This document shows, piece by piece, positions 34,217-43,665 of a DNA stretch of 64,000 bases (positions within the stretch are counted from its first letter, which is position 1; every line of letters starts with the position of its first letter). Below the pieces are notes generated by a model. It did not search any database. It was not told the DNA's origin and worked only from the letters and a program-made list of their open reading frames with translations. Where the stretch lies: positions 868,001 through 932,000 of the forward strand of contig CAUWAG010000013.1 of NCBI GenBank assembly GCA_963556695.1, written 5' to 3'. The DNA comes from Anthostomella pinea. Its lineage: Eukaryota; Ascomycota; Sordariomycetes; Xylariales; Xylariaceae. A program made the position numbers and the translations under genes.

Positions 34217-35872
34217 TCAATCGGATTCCTCTTCCTCAGAGGTTTCTATCTCTATTGTACAAGTTCGCGCATTATGGCCAGTATTGCCGCAAATGCCACA
34301 CCGTCGCCCACGCGCTGCCGCCCGCCTCGGACAACGACTACCTTCACCTATTTCCTGTTTTGCCAGCTTAGCACCATCCTTTGTAGCCTGAAGATCTATT
34401 GCATCTTTAACGGAAAGTACTCCTCCTTTTATTAGACGTTTGTTTTTTGTTCTCCGGTGTTTACTTAGTAGGTGATTGGCCTCTTCTAGTTTGCGGACCC
34501 GGGAATCAACCAAAGCGACCTTATGCATAAGACCGTATGTAGCCTTTGAAAACGAGCTCAACGCATCAACTATTGATGTAGGTGAGCTTTCCTGGTGGTT
34601 TCTGACTCGGTTTCGGATATAAACTGATTGGTTTACCGCTTCGTTAATGGTGGTAGGCGTCTTTGAAGTCCAAGTAGTGGGTGGCAGATTGGGGTCTGGC
34701 GACGGTGTTCGTATGACAGCGATAGCATCCAGCTTTGAAATGACACTTTCTGGGTCAAAAAGAACAAGCCCAGTGGCACTGAAACCTGCTCGAATGTTTC
34801 CTGGCGTCATAGCAGCGTTGTGTGCTTCACAAAACGCTGCAAGGAAGTCCTCTTTTGAAACGTGGGTTATATGACGCCGGATGAGATCCTCAATCATGCG
34901 GCCGTAAGCTCGTTTGAGCGGGCTAAAACAGCTGACATCTAGAGGCTGGAGCCTGTGTGACGAGTGGGCAGGCATACAAAGGGTGATAATGCCGTTGTTC
35001 TGACAATAATCCTCAAAGACCTGGGAATGGTGGCTTTCGTGACCATCTAGGATAAGGAGGCGTTTACCGGCAGTCATATGCGGTCTGGTATACTTGTCGA
35101 AATGCTGAATCCATTCCAAACCAATCTCATTCGTGGTCCACCCGTTGTCGGACACGGCCACTTTCCAATCGCGTGGTAATATCGTGTCGCGATACCATGA
35201 CGCGAGGTGGGTTTTGCCCTGTAGAATGATGAACGGCGGGACCACCCAACCATCAGCATTAACAGCAGAGATTGCTGTAGACCATTCCCTGTTGCCTTGC
35301 TGAGCTTGTCTAGGCCTGCCACGTCTTTCGGCGCTTGTAACGACCATGCCGGACCCAGTAATGCCCATCATAAACCCAGTCTCATCGAAGTTGTAAATAT
35401 CCGCGTCTTGGATACCATGTTTCGCGACTGCCGCTGCAACTTGGCAAAACCACGCGCGATACGCGTCTGGATCCTCGTTCAAGACCCTCTGGTAGTCTAT
35501 CTTCCGATGAAAACGCGTCCGGAGGCCTGGTGTACGTTTGATGAAGTTCCGCGTCCAGTTCTTTCTAACGCGTCTAGCCCCACGCGCCGCCAACAATTGA
35601 TTCGCCATATCTTCAACATAACTATACCGGGGCGGAAATGCTCGCGCATCCAGGTCGAGAATGAAGGAACAAATGGCATTCTCTTCGGAAACCATAAGTT
35701 TCAAAGTATTGGGCATGCTGTCGCGTCGTGATGGCATTCCTTTGACTCTATTGCTCAAAGTGGAACGAGGGACGTTGAAGAGTTTCGCAAGCTGAAATAT
35801 AGGAATATGAGGGTCACGTCGTTTAGCTTGAACAGCTAGCTGCAAGTCTGATTCGTTATAACGCGGTGCCAT
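34217..35872 (-). CDS. Fot1/pogo transposase (DDE_1, DD35D)
   Basis: Uninterrupted frame. The likely start is ATG 35872 (MAPRYNESDLQLAVQA), giving 551 aa; an upstream in-frame ATG at 35923 overlaps the inverted repeat. The N-terminus holds a psq-type helix-turn-helix (IFQLAKLFNVPRSTLSNRV) followed by a CENP-B/Tc5-type HTH (SYVEDMANQLLAARGARRV). The catalytic triad is Asp163 (YNFDETGF), Asp276 (LLILDGHESHH) and Asp312 (RLQPLDVSCFSP); the last two are separated by 35 residues. The C-terminus carries a CCHC zinc knuckle (CGICGNTGHNARTC) and an acidic tail. No stops, no frameshifts and no intron are needed, so the enzyme may be functional. Confidence 0.95.
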   Translation of the reverse strand: MAPRYNESDLQLAVQAKRRDPHIPIFQLAKLFNVPRSTLSNRVKGMPSRRDSMPNTLKLMVSEENAICSFILDLDARAFPPRYSYVEDMANQLLAARGARRVRKNWTRNFIKRTPGLRTRFHRKIDYQRVLNEDPDAYRAWFCQVAAAVAKHGIQDADIYNFDETGFMMGITGSGMVVTSAERRGRPRQAQQGNREWSTAISAVNADGWVVPPFIILQGKTHLASWYRDTILPRDWKVAVSDNGWTTNEIGLEWIQHFDKYTRPHMTAGKRLLILDGHESHHSQVFEDYCQNNGIITLCMPAHSSHRLQPLDVSCFSPLKRAYGRMIEDLIRRHITHVSKEDFLAAFCEAHNAAMTPGNIRAGFSATGLVLFDPESVISKLDAIAVIRTPSPDPNLPPTTWTSKTPTTINEAVNQSVYIRNRVRNHQESSPTSIVDALSSFSKATYGLMHKVALVDSRVRKLEEANHLLSKHRRTKNKRLIKGGVLSVKDAIDLQATKDGAKLAKQEIGEGSRCPRRAAARGRRCGICGNTGHNARTCTIEIETSEEEESD

Positions 35873-35916
35873 TGTTGTTGGTGGAGATATGATGGTTTGA
35901 ATCGTATTGGTTGGAA

Positions 35917-35970
35917 AGTTCATGACGAGTGCCAACTCGCTTGTAATGTCAACTCGCTTGTCAGCTACGT
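35917..35970 (-). repeat. Right terminal inverted repeat of the Fot1/pogo element
   Basis: Reverse complement identical over 54 bp to 34111-34164, ending at the TA duplication at 35971. Confidence 0.95.
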
Positions 35971-35972
35971 TA

Positions 35973-36499
35973 ATGCTTTATAAGTTTGTTCAAGGCGTTA
36001 TAATATTATACCTACTATTAATTAAAATAAAAGTAAATACTTATTAAAAATTATAAATAGTATTTATTTATTTATATAAGCGGTATATAAAGACTAGCTA
36101 CGTTGTTGGGTTGTATAAAAACTTATAAAGGACTTAAGTATATTTTACTATTAGTAATAGTTAATAAACCTTTTTAAAAATGTTATAACGTTATTACGTT
36201 TATATTATATTTATTAATTTACGGATAATGCTTTTATAATAATATCTTTTTTATTTGAATATTAATATTCGACAAAAGCACTTTGTAACTAATCATTAGT
36301 CGAATAATACTTAAACCTACGACTTTTTTAATAATAATAATAAACCGTATTTAAATCATAAACGTATATTACTTAAAAGCAAAGACCGGTAAGTTATCAA
36401 CAACCATTTAGACCGTAATAACTATTTAAATGCTACGAATTCAAAATTATTTAAAATAAATATTAAACTTTGAAATTAATAAGTAGCTATTTAAAAGCG
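35973..36499. other. AT-rich, RIP-like desert (right side of the Fot1 element)
   Basis: Long A/T stretches with TAA/TTA trinucleotide repeats and no coding frame. Same appearance as 33117-34108, of which it is probably the continuation once the transposon is removed. Confidence 0.7.
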
Positions 36500-37107
36500 T
36501 GTGACGAGCCGTCTAATCTATAAGGCTAAAGGGTTCTATAGGGTTTATGTTCTGAGGTAAGTCAACAGAAAGGATGATAGAGGCTTCTGTCAACTAGAAG
36601 ACACTCAGATGCTGGGGCTTGGTCTGATCCAGGGGATCACTGAATAGTCGAGTTGCCAGGAGATTTCTCCCACCTTAGGGTTGGCTAAGATGCTTAGATT
36701 GATCACTGAGGTAGAGACTATCTATCTGTCTAGCTAGAAAATGTCTATCCTTATATGTCCAAACTCTCCCTCACTGATGAGGCATGCTCACTGTTGCTCG
36801 CGTGATCAGATGTGAGCAACTCTAGTTACGTGATCCTGGCTCCCTGGATCACTGGATCACGTGCCTGGATGCCCTGCGCTGTTTTGTGTTGTGCCTGTGA
36901 CGGCCTGCACAGACCTTCCCACATGACAAGCTGATACTTCCCAATAAGGGAAGGATCTGACCAGAGAATCCCCTTAAAGGGGCAACCTCCCGCTGTACCT
37001 ATCTCTCTCTCTCTTCCTTTCCTCTCTAGTCTTGATATTCTCGTCAATAAAGTAACAGCTGCTTGCTGCAGGCCATGTCCCAGCTCCCCAGTATGCTCGC
37101 CGTGACA
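36500..37107 (-). repeat. Possible LTR (about 608 bp), boundaries uncertain
   Basis: A block of balanced composition between an AT-rich desert and a LINE remnant. Read on the minus strand it begins TGTCACGGCGAG and ends GGCTCGTCACA, TG...CA ends like an LTR; it includes a CT-rich tract near 37001-37025. No matching 5 bp target duplication was found (AAGCG against AGGCT), and no second copy or primer-binding site is in the window, so this is tentative. Confidence 0.35.
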
Positions 37108-38153
37108 AGGCTCACCAGCCTCTCCAATCCTTTACATACTGTATACAGAGCCAATTTGTGCCCGACTCGGTATGAAAAGGAGACGCTTTGGATACGTAGA
37201 CGACCTAACAACTCTCTGTATTAGAAAGAACCTTAAAGAAATAGCCACAAAGACTTCTAAAAATCTTCATCTGCTTAATTAATAGGGACACAACAACGCT
37301 ATTAAATTTGAGCCTGACAAAACCGAGATCATGCACTTCTCGCGGACAAAGAACTCAAACAATCCTCCGGTCTGCCACAAGACAATGAACAAAATAACAA
37401 AGGACTCCATGCGATGGCTAAGTGTTCTCCTAGATAGAAACTAAACTTCAAAGATCACGTTTCCTACTGGGCCAGAAAAGCTAGTAAGGTAGCAAATCAC
37501 CTTCGAAGACTATGCAACACAGTCAAAAGACTTTCAGTAAAATCAATCAGGAGGGCTGTAAAAGCTTGCGTTATCCTTATTTTTATACATGACCTGGAGG
37601 CCTGGTACCCAAGAATCAAAAAAGTTAAGAGCTTAGGTGGGACATCAGCATGTCGCATTAAGGGGCTTCTTAGAACAATAAATGCTGTACTACAAACGGT
37701 GATCAGGGCTATCTTGCCAGTCTGGAAAATACACCCTGGACATATCTTATACTTTAAATCACAGATTCCTCTAGCAGGAGTTCTCACTGAGTCAATAAGA
37801 CGACGTCATAGCCTCTGACTAGGACGAATAGACCAGAGACACCCTCTTGTTGGCAGGCTCCAAATACAAGCTCACAAAGAACCAACAAGGCTATAAAGGA
37901 GCTTCTAGCTAGTCCCTGACTTCCAGAGACCAACACTCACCAAGCCACCATAAAAAAAGCCCCCAATCTGTAAAAATAAAGACAAAAAAATAGAGCTCTT
38001 CAAACAATGGCTACAGGAGAGAAACGTGAATACTGACCTTGTCATCTACTCGGATGGATCACAGTTGGACGACCAAGACACAACCCGCACTGGATAGGGT
38101 TATACCATCAGGAAAGGCGGCACTATACAAGAAATATATCGGGGAAAGGGCAG

Positions 38154-38357
38154 TGTTGGATCCATGCGATTCCAGACTGCAAACCATCTATACCAGGACC
38201 CACATGTATGATTAGATAAGATAAGATAGTGGATCGAGAGGGCACTTGGTCAGACCTTCGAGTCCAGCTAGATTCCTCTCAATCCAACCATCAGCAACAT
38301 CATGACCTTGACCCCATACTCGAGTATTATGATTGATCGTTCAAGCCTGTTCCAACA
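38154..38357 (-). mobile_element. Solo-LTR-like element, copy 2 (204 bp), inserted in the LINE
   Basis: On the minus strand it begins TGTTGGAACAGGCTTGAACG and ends GGATCCAACA. Perfect 5 bp duplications GGCAG flank it (38149-38153 and 38358-38362). The ends form a 7 bp inverted repeat TGTTGGA/TCCAACA. It aligns end to end with copy 1 at 33507-33708, at roughly 80% identity by eye. Removing it together with one GGCAG restores a continuous LINE reading frame across the site, so it inserted after the LINE. Confidence 0.85.
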
Positions 38358-39154
38358 GGCAGACTTCTACAAACAGAAGTAATAAATGTTAAAGGCCATG
38401 GCGTTCTCCAAGGTCTTGCAGCAGCCAGGGTAATTGGATGCAGAAAACGGCTATATGTCTGCCTAGACAACACGTCAGTGATAGATGGGCTCAATAGGAC
38501 TCCACCCGAGACATCATAGATCATTTTTCTACGATTCCAAGAACTTGCCACAGCACACACTCCTGGAGTAACCGTCAAGTGGATCTCAAAAAGAAGGGCA
38601 AGAAAGAATTCAATCAATAGTGGAAAGACCAATCAGAACCTAGGTATCAAGAAGTATACTCACATGCAGTAACTAACAGGGATCTTATATCTTTTAAAAG
38701 GAGTACTCTACACAGACTTCTAGCGGCCAGATCTGGACATGGCGACTTTGCTAAATATCATGAACGTTTTGGGCATACAGACTCGAATGACCACTACAGC
38801 TGTGGTGAGAAGAAAATACCACAACACATTTTCTTTTGTAAGAGGCTTAAGAAAAACTGACCGCTGCCCAGGTACTCTCCTAGGACAGCCTGTTTACAAT
38901 ACTTGGGGGAGAGGAGCGCGGAATGGGCAAGATTTGTTGAGAAGAGCAAGTTCTTTTCATCAATCTACCCCTGATAGATAGCTGTTCTTAAAGGACCAGA
39001 TAGATGACCCCAAAGTCATACAGCCTCAACAACGGGGATGGGCTCGTGAGCGGGACTGACTGTACTTATTATCTTGATACCTCCACAACCCTGTAATGCA
39101 GAGGCTCTGGGAGGCATGGTTTGCACTACTGAGGAGCGATCCCCGCGTTAAATA

Positions 39155-39181
39155 CAATCAATCAATCAATCAATCAATCAA
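39155..39181 (+). repeat. (CAAT)n tail of LINE family A
   Basis: Six and a half CAAT units directly at the 3' end of the LINE remnant; simple-repeat tails mark the 3' end of many fungal LINEs. Confidence 0.85.
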
Positions 39182-39182
39182 A

Positions 39183-39300
39183 GTAACGACATCTGGCTGC
39201 GAGATTACCTGCCCGCGAATATACCCAATGCGCGAGTACTCATCTACGGCTATGACACGAAGCTGTTGAAGAGCGATTCCAGGAAGTCGATCGAGAACGA
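39183..39300 (+). pseudogene. Fragment of an NLR/hydrolase-type N-terminal domain
   Basis: Reads NDIWLRDYLPANIPNARV, then LIYGYDTKLLKSDSRKSIEN. This resembles the strand-and-loop region of the alpha/beta-hydrolase-like domain at the N-terminus of many fungal NACHT/NB-ARC or ankyrin proteins (W-RDFLP...ARVLTYGYDT). It starts immediately after the LINE tail and coding quality is lost within about 40 codons, so it is a remnant, perhaps the gene the LINE inserted into. Family assignment from memory of the motif; moderate. Confidence 0.5.
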
Positions 39301-40791
39301 CCAACGGTTGCCGTGCAAGGATATTAGCATGCGGTACAGGACTGGGGCTTCCCATTTCGGAAAGGTGTGGAGACGACTTGCCATGTACATCAGACATAGT
39401 GAAGATGCACCATATGAAGGATAATCGGAGTTGGAGAAGCTTGGTCACCCGTAGTCAGGCTGTCGGCTGCGAGGAACATGCCAGGTACTGGGTGCTTGAT
39501 GTAATGAGACAATACGTGGCTGTCTTTCCACCGCTAGTCGTCGGATGTACATAACAACTGGATGCCAACGCCCCATGGAATGAAATGACACCCACCGTCT
39601 CACACTCACTCATCTACAATTATGACACTCCCGCAGGATGCCGCGACCCATGTGCAGAGGGGATTCCAGCTCCCGATTCCGGCGCTCAAGGCTTTAGCGC
39701 CAAGGCCCGCGTCCGATCATGTCTTCTGCTCTTTCAAGGAAGCGCTTTACATATCTCGGACCGCGTAGCCAGGCGTCGAAAAGCAAGGTCTAGCCCAAAG
39801 CGGTATCAGGTGCTGGACGTGGCAGGAGATGGCCGACCACGTAAAGGACGTCGAAGAGTCCGCGGAAACCAGCCGGTTTTAATTCACGCCTAAAGAACGC
39901 CCAGAACTGTTCAACATACTCAACGAGATTTTACGTTCCGAATTCCACAACGGCAACGCCCAAGCCTCGATTGTATCGTCCAAGAGTCCGACACTGCTCC
40001 AACGCTAGTCAGCGTATTGTGCGACGATGGTCTACTCTTCCAAGTAGACATCAAGAGAGTATGTCGATCCACCCGGGCGTGTTGAGTCTACACGGAGCTG
40101 ACCTTTAATGCCAGAAGTTACCGGTGTGGGCTGACACGAGCGTGGTTCACGACGGCACGAAGTAATTGAGGGACGTAATGTGATGATATTGGTAGCGGGT
40201 TCTGTGAATCATATATATGTAAGGGATCACAATGCACGGGGAACAGCAGTTGATTTGAAGAACGGGGATCTATTGAGCAACGTGGCGAGCCATTCGAGTG
40301 TGTACTGGTGATGGTCTCAAAGCTAGCTACTGGTGCTCTGGAGATATAGTGGTGGATCAGCCTCACGTCATGTATTCACCATGGCAGATCTATATTGGTA
40401 ATGACGTCTCCTCCCTCCTTGTTTTTGCACAAAGCAAAGGAGTCACATTTCCCCAGCCTGCAAACGAAATGCGACCTCCCAGGGACTCGCTTGGCGCCTC
40501 CAGTCACTTGTCGCTTGTTATTGCTTACGGTACTCTACGGATGGTCGCACGAATGTATACATCCACAATGCAGTGCATACATGACGTACACGTCAACGTT
40601 ACACGGCACGGCTTGCATACTGTCTGACAAGAGCAAACGGCTTCCAGCCTGGGAAAACTCTTCTTACGTTTGCAGCCTACATCCTCAATGCGTTGTGTGG
40701 CCTAGTTCTGTGTATCGAGCTGACATCTCAGACCGCGAACCGAGTTGACCATCAGCTCTCCCACTCATGCCATCGTAGAGCCTGTTTAAAC
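39301..40791. other. Degraded intergenic sequence
   Basis: Short coding-like patches (for example near 39830-39960, reading QEMADHVKDVEESAE) are out of frame with one another. They may be further remains of the hydrolase/NLR-type gene. Nothing intact. Confidence 0.4.
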
Positions 40792-41162
40792 ATGGAGACC
40801 ATTCCCGTCGTGCCACCAGCATGTGGCAACTGGACCGCAGGGGCATCCGGGTGCACCAAGGAAGGTAGACTCGCTTGCGGCAATTGCAAACTGATTCAGG
40901 TGAGTATCTTCGTAATCAGCCACCTTTCAATCAAGGAGGTCGGCCATCAACCATGTCTGCCAGCTAACCGACTGCGAAGTACTGCGGGCCCCAATGTCAG
41001 AAGGACCACTGGCCAGTACATAAGAAGACGTGCAAGTCCGCGCTCGCCAAGTCTAGCTGGCGTCCGGCATGGGACCGTGAAGCTCGCCAGCCCGCCTGGG
41101 CGTCTGGCGAGGCTAGCGGCGGCCCTGGGCCTCCAGAAGGGCGCGCAGGCGTGCCAGGCTAG
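40792..41162 (+). pseudogene. MYND zinc-finger N-terminal fragment (MYND-DUF4470-type gene)
   Basis: Exons 40792-40899 and 40980-41162 join in phase (96 aa); donor GTGAGT, acceptor GCGAAG. The product holds a complete MYND finger: CGNWTAGASGCTKEG, then CGNCKLIQYCGPQCQKDHWP and HKKTC. In fungi such fingers usually head much longer proteins with a DUF4470 domain. Here the frame stops about 20 residues after the RPAWDREARQPAW segment, where family members normally continue, and LINE family B sequence begins close to the stop. I read it as a truncated gene. The MYND finger itself would still fold. Confidence 0.6.
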
Positions 41163-41780
41163 GTCTCATACTATATATATACATACAGCTGCCCAGCTAG
41201 CAGATCTCGTTCGTAAACAGCCACTGCATCTAAGCAGCGGTTCCCATCGTGTCCCCCATCCTCCGGGTGAGGGATGGTGCCGACGTCGTTCCCAATGCTT
41301 AGTTTCAGAGCATATACCCAAATTCAAATAGCTTGGTTCGCGCTGTAAGGCAAGTTCTGCAGAGTTGGAAGCACTTCTCAAAGACCCCGTGTACAGCGTT
41401 CTTGATATGCTCCCAGCACGCCTTGAGCAGGCGTATCGTGATGCCGTCTACACCAGGGGATGTGCTAGATACCCCTATTGTATACTGCTCAACTTCCTCC
41501 ATTGTAGCCGACGTCTCCCAGTAGAGCTTTGCCTCCGACTCTTGACAGCCTTCTAGGGGATCGTAGTCCAGGTCGGCTGCGCTCGAGAAGCGGCCCAGGA
41601 TCTCTTCTCGCAGCACCTCTGCCTTTTCCTCGGTAGATTGTACCATGCGATCACCCACCTTGAGCGGCGGGGACTTGAGCCGTCGACCTAGCTTGTGCCA
41701 GGCGATAACCTTGTATAGCTGCGGGTAGGCCATGTCGCCACGAAGGGAGACTAGGTACAGGGGCAATGGGACCTTCCGTG
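41163..41780 (-). mobile_element. Fragment of LINE family B (minus strand)
   Basis: From about 41730 down to 41350 the minus strand encodes YKVIAWHKLGRRLKSPPLKVG, then LDYDPLEG and VEQYTIGVSSTSPGVDGIT. This matches the pre-RT/RT start of the longer LINE at 47590-47950 (KIIGWHKLGA, SLPIKVG, TSTSPGVDGI). Similarity stops at GVFEKCFQL (about 41350). The remaining ~190 bp are not in the long copy and may be a deleted 3' end. In this copy Arg codons occupy the place where the long copy has a stop after HKLGA. Confidence 0.75.
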
Positions 41781-41853
41781 GGCAGGAGCTTGTTCACAAC
41801 TGAAAATATGATGTGTGTTGCGCTTGCTCGTCTATCTCTGGGACACTTTCCTT

Positions 41854-42279
41854 TCAAGTAGAGGATCTGGCGAAGGCATGAAGAATAGAGCCAGTTCGTC
41901 GCTTGCTTTCAGCCTTAGCTCTCTTGGCCAGTTGCAAGTACTCATGCTCCAAGTGGAGAAGAGATTCGTAGAGTCTCCCGTCATCCCCTGCTAGCTCTCG
42001 ACACTTTTCTTCCAATATTCGGACACCTTTTTGAATTTCCGGAGAAGTATCTTTTGTTGTGTTGCTCATGAATCTCGTCATACCAGATTTGACCTTTGAA
42101 ACCAAAGCGTTTGAGATCTCATGTATTGGTTTGGCTGTTTGTCGAGATGCTCGGGTAGTGACGACACCGTGATCAGTGTTATCTCCTCGACGGCGCTTAG
42201 TGCTAATTCCCGCGCTGACGCTCAAGAACATATGAGGTCGATGCGAAGCTATCACCGCTATCAAGCAGGAGCGTGACAA
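41854..42279 (-). CDS. Hypothetical charged protein fragment
   Basis: The frame reads about 115 coding-like residues: SNALVSKVKSGMTRFMSN, then IQKGVRILEEKCRELAGDDG and LLHLEHEYLQLAKRAKAES, consistent with a coiled coil. No domain recognised. It starts upstream at a weak position and its C-terminus stops beside the LINE fragment, so it may be truncated. Confidence 0.3.
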   Translation of the reverse strand: MSRSCLIAVIASHRPHMFLSVSAGISTKRRRGDNTDHGVVTTRASRQTAKPIHEISNALVSKVKSGMTRFMSNTTKDTSPEIQKGVRILEEKCRELAGDDGRLYESLLHLEHEYLQLAKRAKAESKRRTGSILHAFARSST

Positions 42280-42309
42280 TGTCCAACCACTGATCCGGAC
42301 CTACAATAC

Positions 42310-43665
42310 TTACCTAATGACACTGTGGAACGTTGAGGAAGGTCCTCCTAGCACATTCTCTCTCGGTATGGCCGGTCTCGAGCAGACGATAGAAGGGTAT
42401 AGTAAATTCCTGGATTCACTTGACAACCGTGGGGGAACCGGCTGAGAAGTTATAACCGGGTAAAAAGATTGGCAGGCGGCAAGAAAGCCAGGCACTATGT
42501 AGTAGTAGAGTGATGCTCGGCTATTAAAGATCTGTACGCCCGGGGTTTTCACAATAGCTTCTCCGGCAATGCCGTGTGAGGTGGGCGGGCGGTCGGCGTC
42601 CGCGTTTAGTCGTATACATCTAAATTTCGTAGCGATGTCGTTTAAATTTGGACCATGGCCGGATTTGGAAGCCATTGTTGCCATTTATCACAAACAATAT
42701 ATGACCGCTTGCAGTGTACTGTACATGACTCCAGCATCCCAACACGACTTGATGAGTGTGCTTGGTCTTCGCCCGAACATCCGCCGTGTCGCTGAGCCGA
42801 ATGTTCGACCCAGGCCGCGAAACCGTCTACCGTAGTGCACTTTGGACACTCGCGGCATGGGAACGACTGGGCAAATATGCCTTTCTTCTTGTGTTTGTTA
42901 ATATGCCTCCCGAACCCCTTTCCCGCCTCCTGCTTGGTTTGCGATCAGTTGGTCAAGATCGAAAGCCGTGGTAACAACTATCTGGACCATGGATACGAAA
43001 CGAGCGAAGCAATCCGGATCCTGGAATTGCGGTGTGGGGCTCCTTTGCCGCTTCGATATCGTTATCCCTTCCCATCGTCCCCACCGATCTGATAGCGGGG
43101 ATTGCCAAACGCGTCACCGCGTCGCGTAAAATAATTTGACAACTCATTTTCCTCCGCCTAGTGGCACTTGGCGACAATCCCCTCTATTTCCTTCATTATC
43201 TACGCGGCTATCAATTATTCTGCTATCATCACCCAATCTCTTTCTGTTGCGACTTTAAGCCAATCTCGAAGCCTGAGCTAGCACTCGCTCGAACAGCAGA
43301 TTCCCACGTTGTCAACTGGCTTCCTCAGCAGCAGTCATTATACAACCCGCCTAACATGCCACTGTGCTGTGGCCGCTGCTGTCACCACGTCGATCGCGCC
43401 GTAGTCAGACTCCTCCCGCCCTGATCCGACTTCCTACCCGCCATGACTAAACGCCGACGAGCAGCAGCCGACCATGCGAACCGCAATGACACCGACGATG
43501 ACCTCCAAACCCTCACACTGCTCGACCACCGCCTGCGCCCGGGTGGAAGAAGCAGAGCAAGAAGAACAACAACAGGACACACTTCAAACACTAAATAATC
43601 TCAACTCGCTTGCACCTAACAATGCCTAAGCAACAGAGCCGAAATATCGCACCGTTATAAAGGAA
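42310..43665. other. Intergenic / degraded accessory sequence
   Basis: No supported gene. A short plus frame at 43443-43598 (MTKRRRAAADHANRNDTDDD) is hydrophilic and unassigned. Confidence 0.4.

Larger units (their letters stand above)
34111..35970 (-). mobile_element. Intact Fot1/pogo-family (Tc1/mariner) DNA transposon, 1,860 bp
   Basis: Terminal inverted repeats of 54 bp match perfectly (34111-34164 and 35917-35970). Both ends are bounded by TA (34109-34110 and 35971-35972), the canonical mariner-superfamily target duplication. Size and a single long transposase frame match Fot1-type elements (about 1.9 kb). Each inverted repeat contains two direct copies of CAAGCGAGTT spaced 18 bp apart, plausible transposase-binding sites. 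The body has normal base composition while both flanks are AT-rich, so the element appears to have arrived after the surrounding sequence was mutated. Confidence 0.95.
37108..39181 (+). mobile_element. Degenerate Tad-like LINE (family A), 5'-truncated
   Basis: Translating with frame changes gives reverse-transcriptase motifs GSPASPILYILYTE and FGYVDDLTTL (catalytic YVDD near 37188-37210), then FEPDKTEIMHFSRTK. An RNase H region follows (VIYSDGSQLDDQD near 38041; YVCLDNTSVIDGL near 38455). A Cys/His motif (SCGEKKIPQHIFFCKRL) comes near the end, and a (CAAT)n tail closes it at 39155-39181. Many stops and frameshifts make it dead. The N-terminal endonuclease and most of the RT are missing. The RNase H region is split by a solo-LTR-like insertion at 38154-38357. 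Domain order RT-RNase H-CCHC and the tail fit fungal Tad1-clade elements. Confidence 0.85.

Noticed and set aside
36500..37107. Complete solo LTR
   Set aside because: TG/CA-like ends exist on the minus strand, but the flanking 5-mers do not match and no second copy is present; kept only as a low-confidence repeat.
37497..38632. Minus-strand frames of about 100 codons
   Set aside because: They overlap the plus-strand LINE remnant and its LTR insertion; chance openings in decayed DNA.
39155..39181. CRISPR-like or regulatory tandem repeat
   Set aside because: It is a simple (CAAT)n run at the 3' end of a LINE; no spacers.
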